Part shown: piece after piece, positions 1-14,325 of the stretch
Layout of the letters: every line of letters begins with the position of its first letter
How positions within the stretch are numbered: position 1 is the stretch's first letter
Source: Paramecium octaurelia
Lineage: Eukaryota > Ciliophora > Oligohymenophorea > Peniculida > Parameciidae
Assembly: GCA_905182995.1 (NCBI GenBank)
Contig: CAJJDP010000037.1
Span: forward strand, 501,369-565,368
Direction: 5' to 3'
DNA: 64,000 nucleotides
The notes under the pieces: model-generated
Databases searched by the model: none
The model's input: the letters and a program-made list of their open reading frames with translations, nothing else
What the model was told of the DNA's origin: nothing
Translations under genes and position numbers: made by a program

Positions 1-3000
1 TTTTAATCGAGGATTTGAAATCAGTAGTTTTCTTAGTTTAGATCTGTTGAATTTTATGAAATAGAAGACCAATAAATACAAACTAGGATAGTAATGTAAC
101 TATAGCTCCCATATTATTGATTAGACTGTTGGTATCATTAAGATTTATGTGAGATAATTGGAGTAATGATGAAAAAGTTAGTTCATAAAAATTGATAGTA
201 ATCACTCTGATGATTCCAGAGAAAGTAAAGTTATTAACAAATTTAGTACATTTCTATCTAACAGTAAGTATTGACCCTCCCACAATTGAGCCTAAACTAT
301 TGAGCGTAGAAGGGGTAATGTGATGTAGTAGTTTAGAAATGATAAGTGAGGAATAATAGATAGCAAAACTGATGGAGAAAAATGTTAGACTGGGTGATGC
401 ATTGCTAAAAAAGTCATAGGTAAGAGAATCCTTTCCGAAAGGTTGAGGCATTTAACTGTTATCTGTATTAGAGGTCTAATTATCATCAAATTTCATCACA
501 GATATCCCTAACTTTTTAGTTGCAATTTGGGATATTTGTGATTCTTTGAGACTATTCAGATATTATTATAAATTATCAGGGAAGGGCAAATTAATATATT
601 TTGAATAATAGAGATACTATAATGTATCACATGCCATATAGAAATTTGAGTAACCACTTGTATATATACTAACTAGAGTGATAGTTAAAAATGAATATGA
701 CTGAAATGTTTAAAATTCTGAAAATGTCTTTATAAGCTGTTCAGCTGAATTACTGATGTATGTTTGAGTATGTATTTAGATTGATTCTACATTTTTAATT
801 AATTTTGTTCTGTTTTCAGAAACAATAAGTTTATTATTCACTATAAAGCTAACATTAATTTTTTGTAATGAAATTGTAGTCTTGAGTTCAATGTATGCAA
901 GATATGTCGCAAAGGCTGGTTCTTAACTAACAGGTGTAATAGGATTGATAGAGTAACTGTATGAATTTTCATCTAAATCTTCAATCTTTAGATCTATTAA
1001 ATTGATATCGTTATTATTGCCATCTTCAACTTAATTTTCCAAGAAGACTTGAGAAGAATCATTGCTAAAGCTGAGCATCATTTTAGTTGAGAATGAAATC
1101 TAAATGGTTGAGACATTATCTTATTGGTCAATAAGTTCTAATTGAATAATCGGTTACTTTTGATAAAAGCAATTACTAACTAATAATTAATAATTTTAAC
1201 AAAACCAATCAGTTTCAATTTTGCAATCCGCAGAACATCCATCAAGATTAAAATTGTTAGCATCGTCACAATATTCCGTTAAGGGTTCCCAGAGTCCATC
1301 ACCACATTAAGAAGCACATTAATTCAGATTCTCAAAGAACCCTTAAGATGCATCACACTCCTTGCAAATACCTTTTTCGCATAATAAACAAGCTGAATGA
1401 CATTAGAATTCACATTTATTGCTGCATCCATCTGCTTGAATTAGATTACCATCATCACATTGTTCATTACCATAGACCACTCCATCTCCACAAACTGGAA
1501 TGCATTAGAACTCTGAAATCTACCATCCAGGAACATTGCATTCATAGCAAATGCCTTTTAAACAACTTGTACACAATTATTCACATTAGTAGTTGCATTC
1601 ATAACAACCATCATAAGGGATGAGGTTGCCATCATCGCAGTCTTCATATCTAGGAATGACATAACCATCTCCACAATAAGCTTCACATCTATTTTAGGCA
1701 TTCAACTTCCAACCAAAAGCACAATCCAAACATTTTCCAGCATCACATAAAACACATGCTTCTTCACATTAAGACTTACATTCATAACATCCATCATAAG
1801 GGATATCATTCCCATCATCACATTCTTCTATTCCAACTTACAAACCATCCCCACAGATTTCCCAACAGAAAAAATTCTCCAATCTCCAACCAGGAGTATT
1901 ACATTCATAACAAGATCCTGATAAGCATTTGGTACAGGCTACTTAACAGATGTATCGACAATTGAAACATCCATCAAAATTAATTTCATTCCCATCATCA
2001 CATTGTTCATCCCCAGTTACTTTTAAATCTCCACAGACAGATACGCATATTCCTTATGGAGTAAGTTACCAACCATTAGATGAATCACATTCCAAACAAT
2101 AACCAGTCTGACAAGTTAAACATTAATGTTAACAAGAATAGCTACATTCAAAACACCCATCTTCTGCCAATAAATTTTCATCATCACATTATTCATATCC
2201 AGAAATCAATCCATCTCCACAAATTGGTTAGCAATTATTACCCTTTAATCCAAATCCCTTTTGACAGAATATACATCTTCCATATTAACAAAATTAACAA
2301 TTCTTATCACATGAGAATTTACACTGCTCACAACTCAATGAATCATCGAATTTGTCATCGCAATACTCATCTTTCGTCACTATTCCATCTCCACAAACTG
2401 GCAAACAATTATTATCTATCAATTCATAACCAAGCAGACACTTTTCACATTGACCTTAAACACATATTTCACACTGAGACTAACAATCCAAAGAACACAA
2501 GTAGCATCCATCAAAGGGAGCTAAATTATTATCATCACATTATTCACTTGAATTAATCAGTAAATCTCCACATTGACTCTAACATGTGTTACTTCTCAAG
2601 AAGTATCCATCTTAACATTTCTTACAAACTCCAAATTCACATTACAAACAATCATTAGGACATTCAAATTGGCAATAATTATTACATTTAGGATTTATTT
2701 GATCTAACGTGGATATATAATCACATTGCTCTTCACCTATTATTGCATCATCACCACACAAACTCTCACAACTCAATTTCATTTAATTCCAATGCCAACC
2801 TTACCTACATTGATAACACTATCCATCTATGCAAACTTCACATTAATTTTGACATTATACCTTATAACATTAAGGTTCACTTTACTATAGAATTAAGTCT
2901 GTGCAATCAGTAATACAATTCAGATAGTTTAAATGATATCCTATTTCACAAGCCTTACATTGACCTTTCACACAACTTTGACAATGTTAAGGACATGAAT

Positions 3001-6000
3001 AATTACATTAGTAACATCCATCAAATTCAATGTTATTCCCATCTTCACAAAATTCTACTTCACTTATATATCCATCACCACACACTGACTCACACTTTCC
3101 ATTTTTATTTATCTGATAACCCATCTTACATGATTGGCAGACTCCATAAACACAACTTTAACACAAATCCTCGCAATCAAAACTACATTTAAAACATCCA
3201 TCAAAAGCTTCTAAATTATCATCTTCACATTGTTTTAGATGTGTTTATAAGCTATCACATAATTGAATGCATTCCTTATCATCATTTAATTCATAACCAT
3301 CAATACATTAGGTACATTGTCCTTTATCACACAGCTTGCAAAATTATACACAAAGGATTTTACAATCAAAACACTTATTTAATGATATGTCCCCTTAATA
3401 TAAATTAATATCTATATCGCATTCCTCATCACCTGCTTTGATTCCATCTCCACATCTAGTATGGCAATATTCTTTGCTTAAGTACCAACCATTTATCTCA
3501 TCACATTCTATACACCCACCATTTAAGCATGTGATACATTAAGTTTAACAAGAGTATTCACATTAATAACAACCATCAAACGGAATCAGATCATCACTGT
3601 CACATTACTCATAGCTACTTTCTATTAGATCTCCACACATACTGGTACATAGATTTTAATCAAGGTAATATCCATATTGACACTATGAACATATGCCTAA
3701 GAAACATTAGGCACAGTTATCATCACAAACTAAAGCACAGGAGTCACAAAAACTAGAATTCTCATCACACATTTCGTTATTACTTACTATAAAATCTCCA
3801 CATTCAGAGTTACATTATTAATCTATTTAATTAATATACCAACCCTTATCGTTTTTGCATTCTAGACATTGTCCATTTACACATTAACTACAACCCTCAT
3901 AACATTCAAATTTGCAATTGATACATCCATAATCAATAATTCCATCTACTCCAAAATCGCAATCTTCATCTTTGGTTACAAGTCCATCTCCACAGATTGA
4001 TATACATTTTTAGTTTAGCAATTCATAGCCACTATTACAACTAAAGCAAATTCCATATCTGCAATCATGACACTCATCATCACAGACTTAGACACAATAT
4101 TGGCAACCATCGAATAATTGTGAATTTTAATCATCACATTGCTCATTTTAACTGACAATAGCATCTCCACAAATACTGACACATGTACCAGTTTCTGAAT
4201 CTAAATAATATCCGTTAGACTCTTTACATCTCTAACACTGCCCTAATACACAAAATTCACATTCTTACTGGCATTATAATTAGCAACTTACACATTCTAT
4301 TTCATGGTTTAATTCTGCATTTTAGATATCATCACATTATTCTTCATTTGTAATAATCCCATCCCCACAAATTGACGTACATTTTTACTAACTGTAATTT
4401 AAGTTGTAACCAATTATGCACTTTTTGCATACTCCAAAGATACATTAATCACAATATGAATCACAATTGAAAACACATTAATTACATCCATCATCTGGAA
4501 CTGTGTTACTGTCATCACACTATTCAAACTTTGAAACGACTCCATTTCCACAAAGAGGAAGACAAATATTATTTTAATCCAGGTAATAATTAGATTGGCA
4601 TGAATAACACAATCCTGCAGCACAAACTGCACATTCAGCCTAACATTCATATTTACATTGATAACAGCCATCTTCAAATACAGAATTTAGATCATCACAT
4701 TATTCTTGAAATTACGTTACAACCCCATCTCCACAAACAGGAATACATTATAATAGTTTTTGGTTTAATGTATAACCTGGTGTATTGCACTCATAACATT
4801 AACCCAATAAACAGTTGGTGCATTCATCTTAACACAAGAATTAACATTGAAAACAACCATCAATTCTAATCAAATTTCCATCATCACATGATTCATAGAA
4901 GGTAACATATTTGTCTCCACATATTGGTAAGCATTAATTAGTTTTGCTGTATAATTGATATCCTGTTTAGCATTTAGTACATATAGAGAACAAACATATA
5001 TCGCAAAATGAATCGCATTAGAATTAACAGTCGTGACACCCGTCAAAAGGAGTGATATTTCCATCATCACATGCTTCGACTCCTGCTATAATTCCATCTC
5101 CACATTAAGAATCACATCTTAAGAGAGACCAATTCACATAATATCCCTAAGTATTATCACAACTATAACACAATCCCTAATAACAATCTAGACATTGAGA
5201 TTAACATTGTTATAAACAATTGAAGCAATATTTGATTGGATAATTGTAGGTATTATCACATTGCTCAGATCCTACTATTGTATTGTCTCCACATAAAGGA
5301 ATGCACCACTTCATGGTAGAATTCAAGACATATCCAGTTGAACAGACTGAACATTTACCATTCACACAAATCTAACATTCCTTCTGACACTCATACTTAC
5401 AATTATTGCATCCATCAAATCTTGTTGTATTACCATCATCGCAATCCTCACCATCAGTCACTACCATATCGCCACAAACAGATTGACATTTATTATTTAC
5501 TCCATCATCGTAATAGTTATTTTAACATAGACATACATTATTATTGATGTATCTATGTTGAGAATTCTTGCATGATAAACATTAATTTTTTGCAGGACCA
5601 TAGCAACTAGAACATTAATCATGACAATTATCACAAGTGTTAGTGGCTGTTAAGTAAGTCCAGGAATAACATAAGCATGTGCCATTGGATAAATAAAAGT
5701 TGGTTGCACATTTAGTGCATATGTATTGATTTGTACATTCTAAACAATATATAGGGGAACATTTTGTGCATACAGCAGGAGTAACTGAACTATCTAGATA
5801 ATAAGTGGCATCTACACAGGATGTTGGTGTTAGCATTCCAGTTGGTAATGCAGATTGACCAGTGCATTCTGCCCATGTGGGGCCTGTGCATGCTGTACAA
5901 TATTGAGTGCACTATAATTATGATATTTAAATACTTCTAAGATAAGAATGAAATAGTCATATATTAAACAAAAATTGTCATTAATAGATTACGATGAAAT

Positions 6001-7961
6001 TGCATTGCATTATAAAATCACTTAGAAGCTACTCAGAGAGTGATTCTCTGTTCTATCTACTTGTATATATTTATCGACACCCAAAGCTCCAATATTATTA
6101 GTAGTAGTAGCTCCTTATGCATAGGTTATAATTTATTAAGGGAATCCTCCTACTGTATAGCGGAAATCTCCAGCATTGACAAAATCATCTCCCAAAACTA
6201 GAGTAAACTTTATTCTGAATTTATAATGCGGGTTCAGGACAAAATTCTAAGTAAAAATAGCCTTGTTCCAAACTAAAGGACCACCTAAAACTCTTTTGCC
6301 TAAGTAATAACTAAAATAGATTGTGGGCCCAGATCCTATGAACGTATTGGTAGTTTAAAAGTCTGTAGCACTTGATGATGGAGTTCCTATGATGGCAGGT
6401 ATATCTGTATCTGTAGTATTTGTGGAATCATAGAAGGCCTTAACTATATATCTAGTATCTACATTAAAATGAGTTATTACTTTGGACGACCTCATCAAAA
6501 TCAGTGCATTTACCAGAACTTAAAGTCGAATAAGGAGGACAAGAAGGTACGCACCTATTCTTATACAACACTCCGGTAGAGCAAGCATAGCATTTCAAAT
6601 CATAATCACACCACGAACATGTAGATTAACATTTCATTATATCCAAAACCACATTTCTAAACCCCCAAGATTAGGATCCAGCAGCACTGATATAAATTTA
6701 ATTTCTTACTCCATGTTTCCCTATATCCATAAGATCGGAGATACAACGTTACTTCTTAATTTTACTTCCATTCTGTAATAGGTAACTACAGGACTTGTGC
6801 AATTCGTATCTGTTAATAATACCTAACCATTTCTGTTTAGTACGGCATTACTAATAGTGTAGATGGATGCCTATTCATCACTGTCTAAAAGTATTCTTAT
6901 GGTTGAATAGTCTGTCCAAGTTCCAAATTTCAGTAAAGTTACACGAAATCTTATGTAAGTTAGATTGTAGGGTAATGATAACTATAATTTATATCCTTCA
7001 TTCGAATAAAATGGACCTAAGTAATTTTTTGTAGTTTGACAAGGAATTTAAGATATTCTCTCAACATTGACAATATTAAAATTTATAGGATCAGGGACAA
7101 AGACCCAAGGAGATGCAGTGGTAAATGTAGTTGTATCTAGGTAGGTTGTAAATGGTAGCATATCTATAATAAACAAATTTTCTTACTCTCATTGAATTAG
7201 CATACATTATTTGAGTCTGGCACTCTATAGTATTGGCACTCAGTAAAACATCCTTTTGAGCTATTCAGATACTCTATATAAAGGTAATTTGTGGGACATA
7301 CACCGCAGGTTCCTGCTGTTGCCAATGTTACGGTGGGATTGTTAAAACAGACTTTGCATTTATTACTGGCTGAGCTTGTTTCGCATTTCAAGCAGGACCA
7401 ATGACAGCGATCAACGTATATTTATAAACTTCGTGTTCCATAGGTCTGTCCAGCATTTAATGTTCCGCAAACTCGAAATTACAGTGTATCGTTATCGTTG
7501 TGCACATAGGTTAGTATGTACGTTTAGATCTAAAAATTTGCCCAACTTGCATTGCAAACATTTTAATAGTTTTTAACACTATTCGCTCCATTGTTTTTAA
7601 ATTAAAAAGTCTTTGTTGCTGTGGTTGAGACATTGCAATCGTAATTAATTGTGTTCATGTTATTGCCTGAATTTATAAAATAGCCATCCACGATGATTTT
7701 AACTTAAAAATGCGGAGGCATGTTAGTAACAGTATACATTTATCTACTATTGGTTTATCCCACATAAGAGTATTAGAAACTGCTTGGGGTGCAACTTCCA
7801 ACTTGGGATATTACGGTAGTACTATAGGTCCAATCGCATGTAGTACCATAATTCCAATTACTATCGGAAACAGAGAAATTCATGAGATCCTCGCTTACGA
7901 AGGTCATCTAAGATGCGACAAGAGATATTAAGACAAAATAGACGATAATCTTGCTTTTCAT
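1..7961 (-). CDS. Giant cysteine-rich secreted/membrane protein with DUF4215-type repeats (3' end outside window)
   Basis: The chosen start (ATG at 7961-7959) begins a clear signal peptide, [18 protein letters not shown]. Three 23-nt introns (7164-7186, 6687-6709, 5912-5934) restore one continuous frame. Order: signal peptide; a non-repetitive extracellular part of about 600 residues with Cys clusters and a recurring GSQSWGFRN-type segment; about 22 repeats of roughly 60 residues (nt 5500 down to 1430), each with CGD..., a CDDGN-like core and several Cys; then a region encoded by nt 1200-1 with at least two hydrophobic segments (around nt 400-330 and 110-60). The frame is still open at nt 1, so the C-terminus is missing. 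DUF4215/Myxococcus-type Cys repeats are known from ciliate surface proteins; the function is unknown. Location at the cell surface is inferred from the signal peptide and hydrophobic end. Confidence 0.85.
1430..5500 (-). repeat. About 22 coding repeats of ~180 bp (DUF4215-like)
   Basis: On the minus strand the CDDGN-like core (plus-strand catcatcaca or close variants) recurs near 1450, 1630, 1810, 1990, 2175, 2350, 2530, 2705, 3035, 3220, 3410, 3590, 3760, 3950, 4125, 4325, 4510, 4690, 4880, 5060, 5250 and 5435. The period is about 180-190 bp. The units differ in sequence and agree mainly at Cys, Gly and Asp codons, so they are old protein repeats rather than a recent DNA tandem array. Confidence 0.85.
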
Positions 7962-8069
7962 ATTATTTAAATCTTAGAAAACAAATTTTTGTGTGACATC
8001 ATCTAATTAATAATTATATAATAATAATAATAAAATCTGTATTATCATAAATAATTAGATAAGAATATT

Positions 8070-9514
8070 TCAATTATCTTGTGTTTATTTCTGCTGCATA
8101 ATAATCTAGTAGATCTGATCTGCATCAATAGCTGAATATATTGGATTGTCTTGACTATCTTCATAATCATCCTCATCTTCTTTGTCAAAGAACTTGGTGT
8201 AACACCCTGGGAATACTTCCTTATCGATTTTAATTTTGCCTCTCACAGTCTTAATTTTATCATCTTTATCTTGTTTCATAAGTTCATTTTTCTTTTTTTC
8301 AATCAACTTCATTTATTTCTTTGCCAATAACGCTGTTCTTTTTTAGACAGGCTTGCTTTTCTCAGATTTCTGCTTGTCTTTATTAGTCATAATATCCATG
8401 ACATCAACCAATAAGTCTGTTTTTAGGGTAGCCTTCTGAATTTTGGCTTCATTGTACCAATCATAAAATGTTTGATTTTAATCTGTATTGCACACACAAT
8501 AAATTGGACTCTATTTAATTTCTTCAATGTCTGCTTTTGTGAAATTGGTTCCACCAGTAACTTTGTTGATCTCCTATTCAGTTCTTAGTACATCTTCATC
8601 TTCAGTGTTTTCTGGACTTGAACTTAGTAAAAGTGCTTCATCCCATCTTTTCACTTTAGTTGGCTTTTTATATTTTATTTTCTTTCTTTCATCCATTTTA
8701 ATGAAATCTGGAGTTTCATCAGATGGTTTCAATTCATTACAAGCTATCAACACAATTAAATCAATAATGAATATGTTTTAAAGGACTCTGGCAAACTTTT
8801 CTGGAGTGATCATCTTCTTTAATTCTTCCGTAATCACTTTATAATCTTCTTTGTGATTGTCAACTACATAAGTCAATAGTTTGATTAGCATTTAACAACT
8901 TTATATGATTTCTCTTGCAGATTGATCTTTAACACTGGATGGTTCTCTGGCATTGATTTCCAAGATCCTTTTTTTTGTTGTATCTCTCATGTTTTCAATT
9001 TTAGGTTGATTATAAGCTACCATCTTGCCCATCATTCTGTTTAAATCAACTAATTTGAATTAGAAGTGAGCATAGAATTTTTGACTCAAAAAACACTTGT
9101 CTCTAATTTAACCAATTGCTTCATATTCAGCCTTGACTGCATCCCAATGACACTTATATTTGACACAAATATGCCAATGAGTAACTGTTTCTTCTGCTGA
9201 AAATATTTGTCTATTAATTTTTGGATCTATAGCTCTCCATCTAGCTTACACCATTGGTTTATGGGGGATAGAGAGACCATAAATCGTTTTCATTTGTCTA
9301 GTGATCTCCGCCCATTTAGCTTCTCCAAGAGTGCCCACCAATTCAGTCAGGACTTCGTCGAACTAATGTTAATATAATTATCTATACCCTGGGTGTGTAG
9401 ATAGGATTATGTTTACTAAACTGATCAAATTAGCAATCAACCCAAATTAATGCAAGGATTATGTAAAATGTCCTTTAATATTTTTCTCCTATTTTAATAT
9501 TAATATATATGCAT
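8070..9514 (-). CDS. Myb/SANT-like DNA-binding protein
   Basis: One 26-nt intron (9416-9441, starting GTTGAT) gives a 472-residue protein whose spliced length is a multiple of three. Residues about 55-110 form a Myb-like helix-turn-helix: an LGEAKWAEI helix followed, after a longer than usual loop, by QARWRAIDPKI, the usual QxRWRxxDPxI signature. A second, weaker repeat (FSAEE...W...KFYAHF) follows. The rest is charged and low in complexity, with acidic DEDDYED near the C-terminus. Known for the family: sequence-specific DNA binding in the nucleus. The first exon is the least certain part, since the start at 9514 lies only 5 nt after the TGA of the upstream gene on the same strand. The target genes cannot be inferred. 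Confidence 0.65.
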
Positions 9515-9519
9515 ATTAA

Positions 9520-10739
9520 TCATTTCTTTCCATACGAAGTTTAATTAGCCATTTCCAACACTTGTTACTTGAAGATATGGATGACCTCGTCAATTATGGC
9601 ATTCTCCTCTTAAATATTAATTTGATCTCCTTACCATTTCTTCTATTCAACTCAGTCTCGTATAGGTCTCTCAACTCTTACAAAGATGCTGTGGCTGCAT
9701 TAATGGCATTTTGAGAATCCTTCAACACACTGTTGGCTTTGGCTTACACAGCAAGAGCAGCTTGCTCTTACTATTATACAATTAAGAGGGAATTTACATA
9801 CCACAACCAATTTGTCTTACAATTGGGTCTTCCTCTAGATTTCGTCATTGAGATGAGCAACTTCAGATTCTGTGTCTGCTAACCAATCGGCCAATTGATA
9901 ATAGGCAGCAATTTCGTTGGCCTCTAAATGGGCTAAGGATCCCTTCAATTAATCCTCAAGATCTGAGAGAGCATTGTAAACTAATTGACCAATGTTGTGT
10001 CCTGGTTGTCTGTCTGATGATGATGATGATGATCCTTCCTCTTGACCAAGTGCATGCAATTCTGCATTACCTGAAGCTTATTCAGCAGCTAATTAAGCAA
10101 ATTTGGTCATTGCATCTTGATTAAAGAGTTGACTGTATTATTTCAATTTGTCTGATACATTTTGCACATTAACTTCTACCAATGAGGATGGTTGACCTGT
10201 CAAATATCCACTTAAGTCATTCTTTAATATTCTAATCACTCCCAAAGCATCATTGTGTTATTTGATGGCTCTCACAAACAAACCATTGGAAAAACATCTC
10301 AACTCCTATAATTCAATAGATCTTCTATCAATATCAGCCAATCTTTGAGTAGCCCAGGCAATATAATCTGTAGCTTCCTATACATTCATATCAATCTAAA
10401 CGTTACTCTGTATTCAACTCCAATTTACTCTCTTCTAGCCTTTGCACTTGCCCAAGCCTTTTGGTTTAACTCATTCACTTTCGATAAAGCAGCTATTCTA
10501 GACTATCCAATCTCCTCATCTGAAATGTTCTTCTCATCTGCCACTCCTTACGCTTCTATGTTGCTTGTCTTCAAATCATTCAATAAATCATAAACAGCCT
10601 ATACTGCATCATTTGATTCAGATCCTGTCTTTTGTTTAATTATCGCTATAATTCATACTTGCAAGAGCAATGAGAAATCAATTTCAAATCCTCTGATGCT
10701 AATTAGACATATCAGTGATAACACTAACACCTAATTCAT
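9520..10739 (-). CDS. Trichocyst matrix protein (TMP/Grl family)
   Basis: Four short introns (30, 29, 31 and 26 nt; first at 10629-10658) yield 367 residues, spliced length a multiple of three. The start gives a hydrophobic signal peptide (MNQVLVLSLICLISIRG). Two long heptad-rich helical regions follow (about residues 30-170 and 230-360), separated by a Ser-rich linker (GSSSSSSD). The end, ENAIIDEVIHIFKQQVLEM, resembles the conserved ends of Paramecium trichocyst matrix proteins and Tetrahymena Grl proteins. Family role: the proprotein is cleaved in the secretory pathway and packs as a crystalline lattice that expands with Ca2+ on exocytosis. The family identification rests on pattern; which TMP subgroup it belongs to is not resolved. 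Confidence 0.8.
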
Positions 10740-10816
10740 ATTGTAAATAATATAATTATTAAATAAAAACGGTATAACGGATCCATTTACTATTTATATC
10801 AAAATCACACCTTTGC

Positions 10817-13800
10817 TCATAAACAATACTTTCTTAATGATTCCGCATTCTCCATTTTCACTAATTTACAATATTCCTATATCTGTTCAAATTTGTATTT
10901 ATAAGCATTGATCTTTAGGAACTTCTCTATATCCTACCCATTCACTAAATACAACTTGAAGTATCTTCGCAAATGAGAAATTCTTTTCCCTTGATTGCTC
11001 ATCTCATCCTTCATAACATTAAGATCCTTCAAAATCATCTAAATTTTCTTTGGATTGAAGTCCTTCTACCTTATGAACTAAGCCTTCAGACTCGCCTTGA
11101 AGATCGTCCAAAAGTCCTAAGTAATGATATTGAACTAAAGTATATAAGATTACAATTACCGTGTCATCTTATATACTCTCCTTAAGAGTTTGAGAAAAGT
11201 TAATGTATTCGAAATTGAATTCCTGAATGTTGGTCATCAACAGATGTCTCATATGAAATTCAAATCTCAATACCAGATAAACATCGAATTGAACCAGAAA
11301 TATTTCATTGCATAATTTTAAAAATCTGTAAAAGGACTATTGCACATTGTCATTATATTAAATTCTATTCTATTTTAACAATTGTTTACTCTATTGCATT
11401 CTTGTTTTTGAATTACTCCAATTGAAAACTTTGCTATTCGCATCTCAATTAAAAAATCTTCAGTAATTGAATTTTTATACTCTGCTATTCCAATGGAACA
11501 TCCTTCTATTATATATCCAACTATTTTATCAAATATTATTGATCACTATCAATATCAATATCTATACATCTTATCTAAATATCGCTCTATGGATTGAAAA
11601 GTAAAAGTTAGAAAGGCATGGATATTATCATGTAAAGCACCCAAAGTGTGCAAGACTTCTTTCGATCTAATCAAAGGACTCGTTTTAGATTCATCAACTT
11701 GATTCACCAAGTATTCCATATACCCTTAATACATAGGTTATTTCAACTAAAATCTAAATTACTTATCGCCTTTAGCCTTCTACAACCTTTATTGAGTATT
11801 TATTCCATCATTTAAAAGAGGATTAGATTATTAAAATTTGCATTTCCATTCCATATAAGACAACAGCTTTTTTTGCAAGGCTTACTTGTCTTGATTATAC
11901 ATCAAAATCTCGGATTGCGAACCCTATATGGATGCTTTTAACTTGATCCGTATTTCTTGAAGATAGACATTCAAAATCCAATTCAATATTTGAATGAAAT
12001 CTATTTAAAGATTGGTTATCTGATCTATGACATTGAGTTCATGTATTAAATAACAAAATTGTATTGATTCAGGAATTTGCATCTTTAGATTAATCAAATG
12101 AAAATCGTTGAGCATTTGCTTTAATTATTGATCTTAAACATCTTAACTCATTTAATAATTTATTTGAGGGATAAAAGATTTATTCTATCGTTTTGGCAAT
12201 GATACTACATTTCTGACTACATTTTTTACTCCTTCATTTAATTACTTTATGCAATCCAAATAGATACTTTTACTTAACTCCTACTGCAATTAAATTTCAT
12301 TATCAATAGGCTCTTTGAAGATGGGTTCTACTCTCATGAACACCTTCAATGACTCTATACATTGTTGTAAGACTTCGTCTAACAGATGCCTTTGTAAGAG
12401 ATAATATAGAGGACTAGGTTTGATTAATTATTAAAGAGTTGTTTGAATGAATAAATGGTACTCGTTTCTCACATCCAAAACATCTCTGCCCTTATTCTAC
12501 TCACTTATTTTCGATGATTTATAGAACATACTCAAAACCACATTGATCTACCAAAACAGCTATCTGCATAATTCTGATAAAGAAAGTAAAAGAGTGTTCT
12601 CGTCAACATCAACATTTAAACAGTGCAATGTTTTTCCAAATAACACTTATTTTCTCAAAATGATCATGGCATACGCTATTAGCTTCTTGAAAAATTAACT
12701 TATAATCTTATAAGTTGCAAAACTGCTAAAATTTAGTTCTCCAAACAATGAAATCTTAATGTTGTCATTGGGATTTTATCTTTTAATAAATATTGTCAAA
12801 GATTTAGTAAATAAATCTTACAAGTTATATTTGAAATCTTCAAAATGCTTATTTAATAATTCATTTGTTTTTCTAATTATTGTACACCCTTTGATACATA
12901 GAAATATATTTAATAAACTAGTTTATTAGGTATTGATATTTAAATTAATGTCTCCTGTCTTTGATGTGTTGTTATCTACATACTACTTTACAGCATCGAA
13001 ATCATTAAATTAAAAACTCATTTGAATAAACCTTTTCAATTGATTATAAGATATGATTAATTCATTGCTATTTAGTTATTAATCAATCAAACATAATTCC
13101 AACTCATCATCATTTTACAATGTCACCTCCGGGAGATTTGCCTTAATAAACTGCAAGATTTCACTCAAGGACTTTAAATCTCTTACTTTTCTCTCCAAAT
13201 CATAATACTTTTAAGCATCAGTGCTTTTTAAGATGGAGCCCCTTTGCAAGAAGAAAAACTCTTTTAACTAATTTTAAAATTCCCCCAAAATTTAAGATAG
13301 TCCTAAATTGAATCCTTTGTTAATGTATTGAATTTAGAAGGACTCCTATTTTGGGAATATACTTATTAAAGATTTAATTTTTCTACACTCCAAACTACCT
13401 TCATAAGGTTAACTCAGAGCTTAAGTTTGTATCAATTTAATTGATGATCTAATGGTTTTCAATTTATTTAAAGTGGAAATAATCTCCTTATAGTAGATAT
13501 TCTAGTAATAAAAATACTTCAATTCCGCAGACTTAGAACTTAACAATTCTTTGCTGCTTTACAATCTTTTTCTACTTTGCTTTACATTGTGGGATAATTC
13601 GTCGTATGCTTTCTACATAATATTATTATTTTACTCCGTAAATTTAAGGCTTATTAATCATGGGATTGAATTTATCATATTTCTGATCAATTATCTATGA
13701 AATGATTTCCTCGCATTAATTTTCCTTGGTTGACATCTCTTAATACACTTGTTCAATCTATTAGCATATACTGCAATCAATTACATTCTTCTTTTAGATC

Positions 13801-13895
13801 AACAACGAAGCTATGTATCTTGTTGTACTGAAATTTGCCTCTTGCATCCCAATATTATCTTATTTTAGGAACTCGTCAATAATATTAAAAATCAT
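10817..13895 (-). CDS. Divergent gamma-tubulin complex component-like protein (GCP/Spc97-98)
   Basis: A single recognised 25-nt intron near 11140-11165 gives about 1017 residues, spliced length a multiple of three. The protein is almost wholly alpha-helical. In the last third, a segment of the form YN..VQ.SFYRFLKL...LRFEFHMRHLL then SQTLKESIQDDTFNIITQDFWTIFKA follows the order seen in the C-terminal GRIP2 domain of GCPs (YN..F.YLL, LR.HM.FL..N.QY, then D.F..I...H..FL). Known GCPs nucleate microtubules as part of the gamma-tubulin complex. The match is by eye and the N-terminal GRIP1 half is not recognisable, so another helical centrosomal or tethering protein is possible. Confidence 0.45.
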
Positions 13896-14094
13896 ATAAT
13901 TATATAAATATATAAAAATATTTGTTTGATATTTCAATCAAACTATATAAAAAATATCTGCAATTATCAGTATCGAGGAAATTATTATTTGAAAGAGGAT
14001 ATTAGTGTAGTTATAAACTTATTTTGGTATAAACTACAATTAAATACATCATAATATAATTTAAATAGTAATTTATTATTAATATTACAAAAGA

Positions 14095-14325
14095 TCAAGT
14101 AGAATTTCTTTATTGTGATTAATCAGATGTTCTGGAAAATTGTTTGCCAAAACCACTCAACACAGGTTCATTTAAATGATTTAGACGTTGATTTCTACTA
14201 TGATATAATATGACCAATGCTTAATCATGGACATTGTTATGATCTACAGTTTTTATAAATTCTTCCAATTTTATGGTAGTTGTTGTATTATTCTTATGAT
14301 TTTTCTAGGATGAGCAATTTCCCAT
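14095..14325 (-). CDS. Small protein with N-terminal MGNCSS acylation motif
   Basis: An intronless 76-residue frame ends at TGA. It starts MGNCSSQKNHKNN, a Gly-2 plus Cys-4 arrangement that is the classic combined N-myristoylation and palmitoylation signal, so membrane attachment is likely. The rest (LEEFIKTVDHNNVHDQALVI...) is hydrophilic, with no recognised domain. It lies back to back with the coiled-coil gene starting at 14383, with 57 bp between the two start codons. Function is unknown. The frame is short, but codon content and the motif favour a real gene. Confidence 0.6.

Noticed and set aside
1348..3192. His/Asn-rich plus-strand frames
   Set aside because: They are the complement of the Cys-rich repeat gene: the CDDGN and Cys codons read as His/Tyr/Ile-rich on the other strand. 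The minus-strand frame is continuous with a signal peptide.
1430..5500. Regularly spaced similar words that might suggest a CRISPR-like or satellite array
   Set aside because: The repeats are about 180 bp, diverged, and in one reading frame with conserved Cys codons. It is a coding repeat in a eukaryote.
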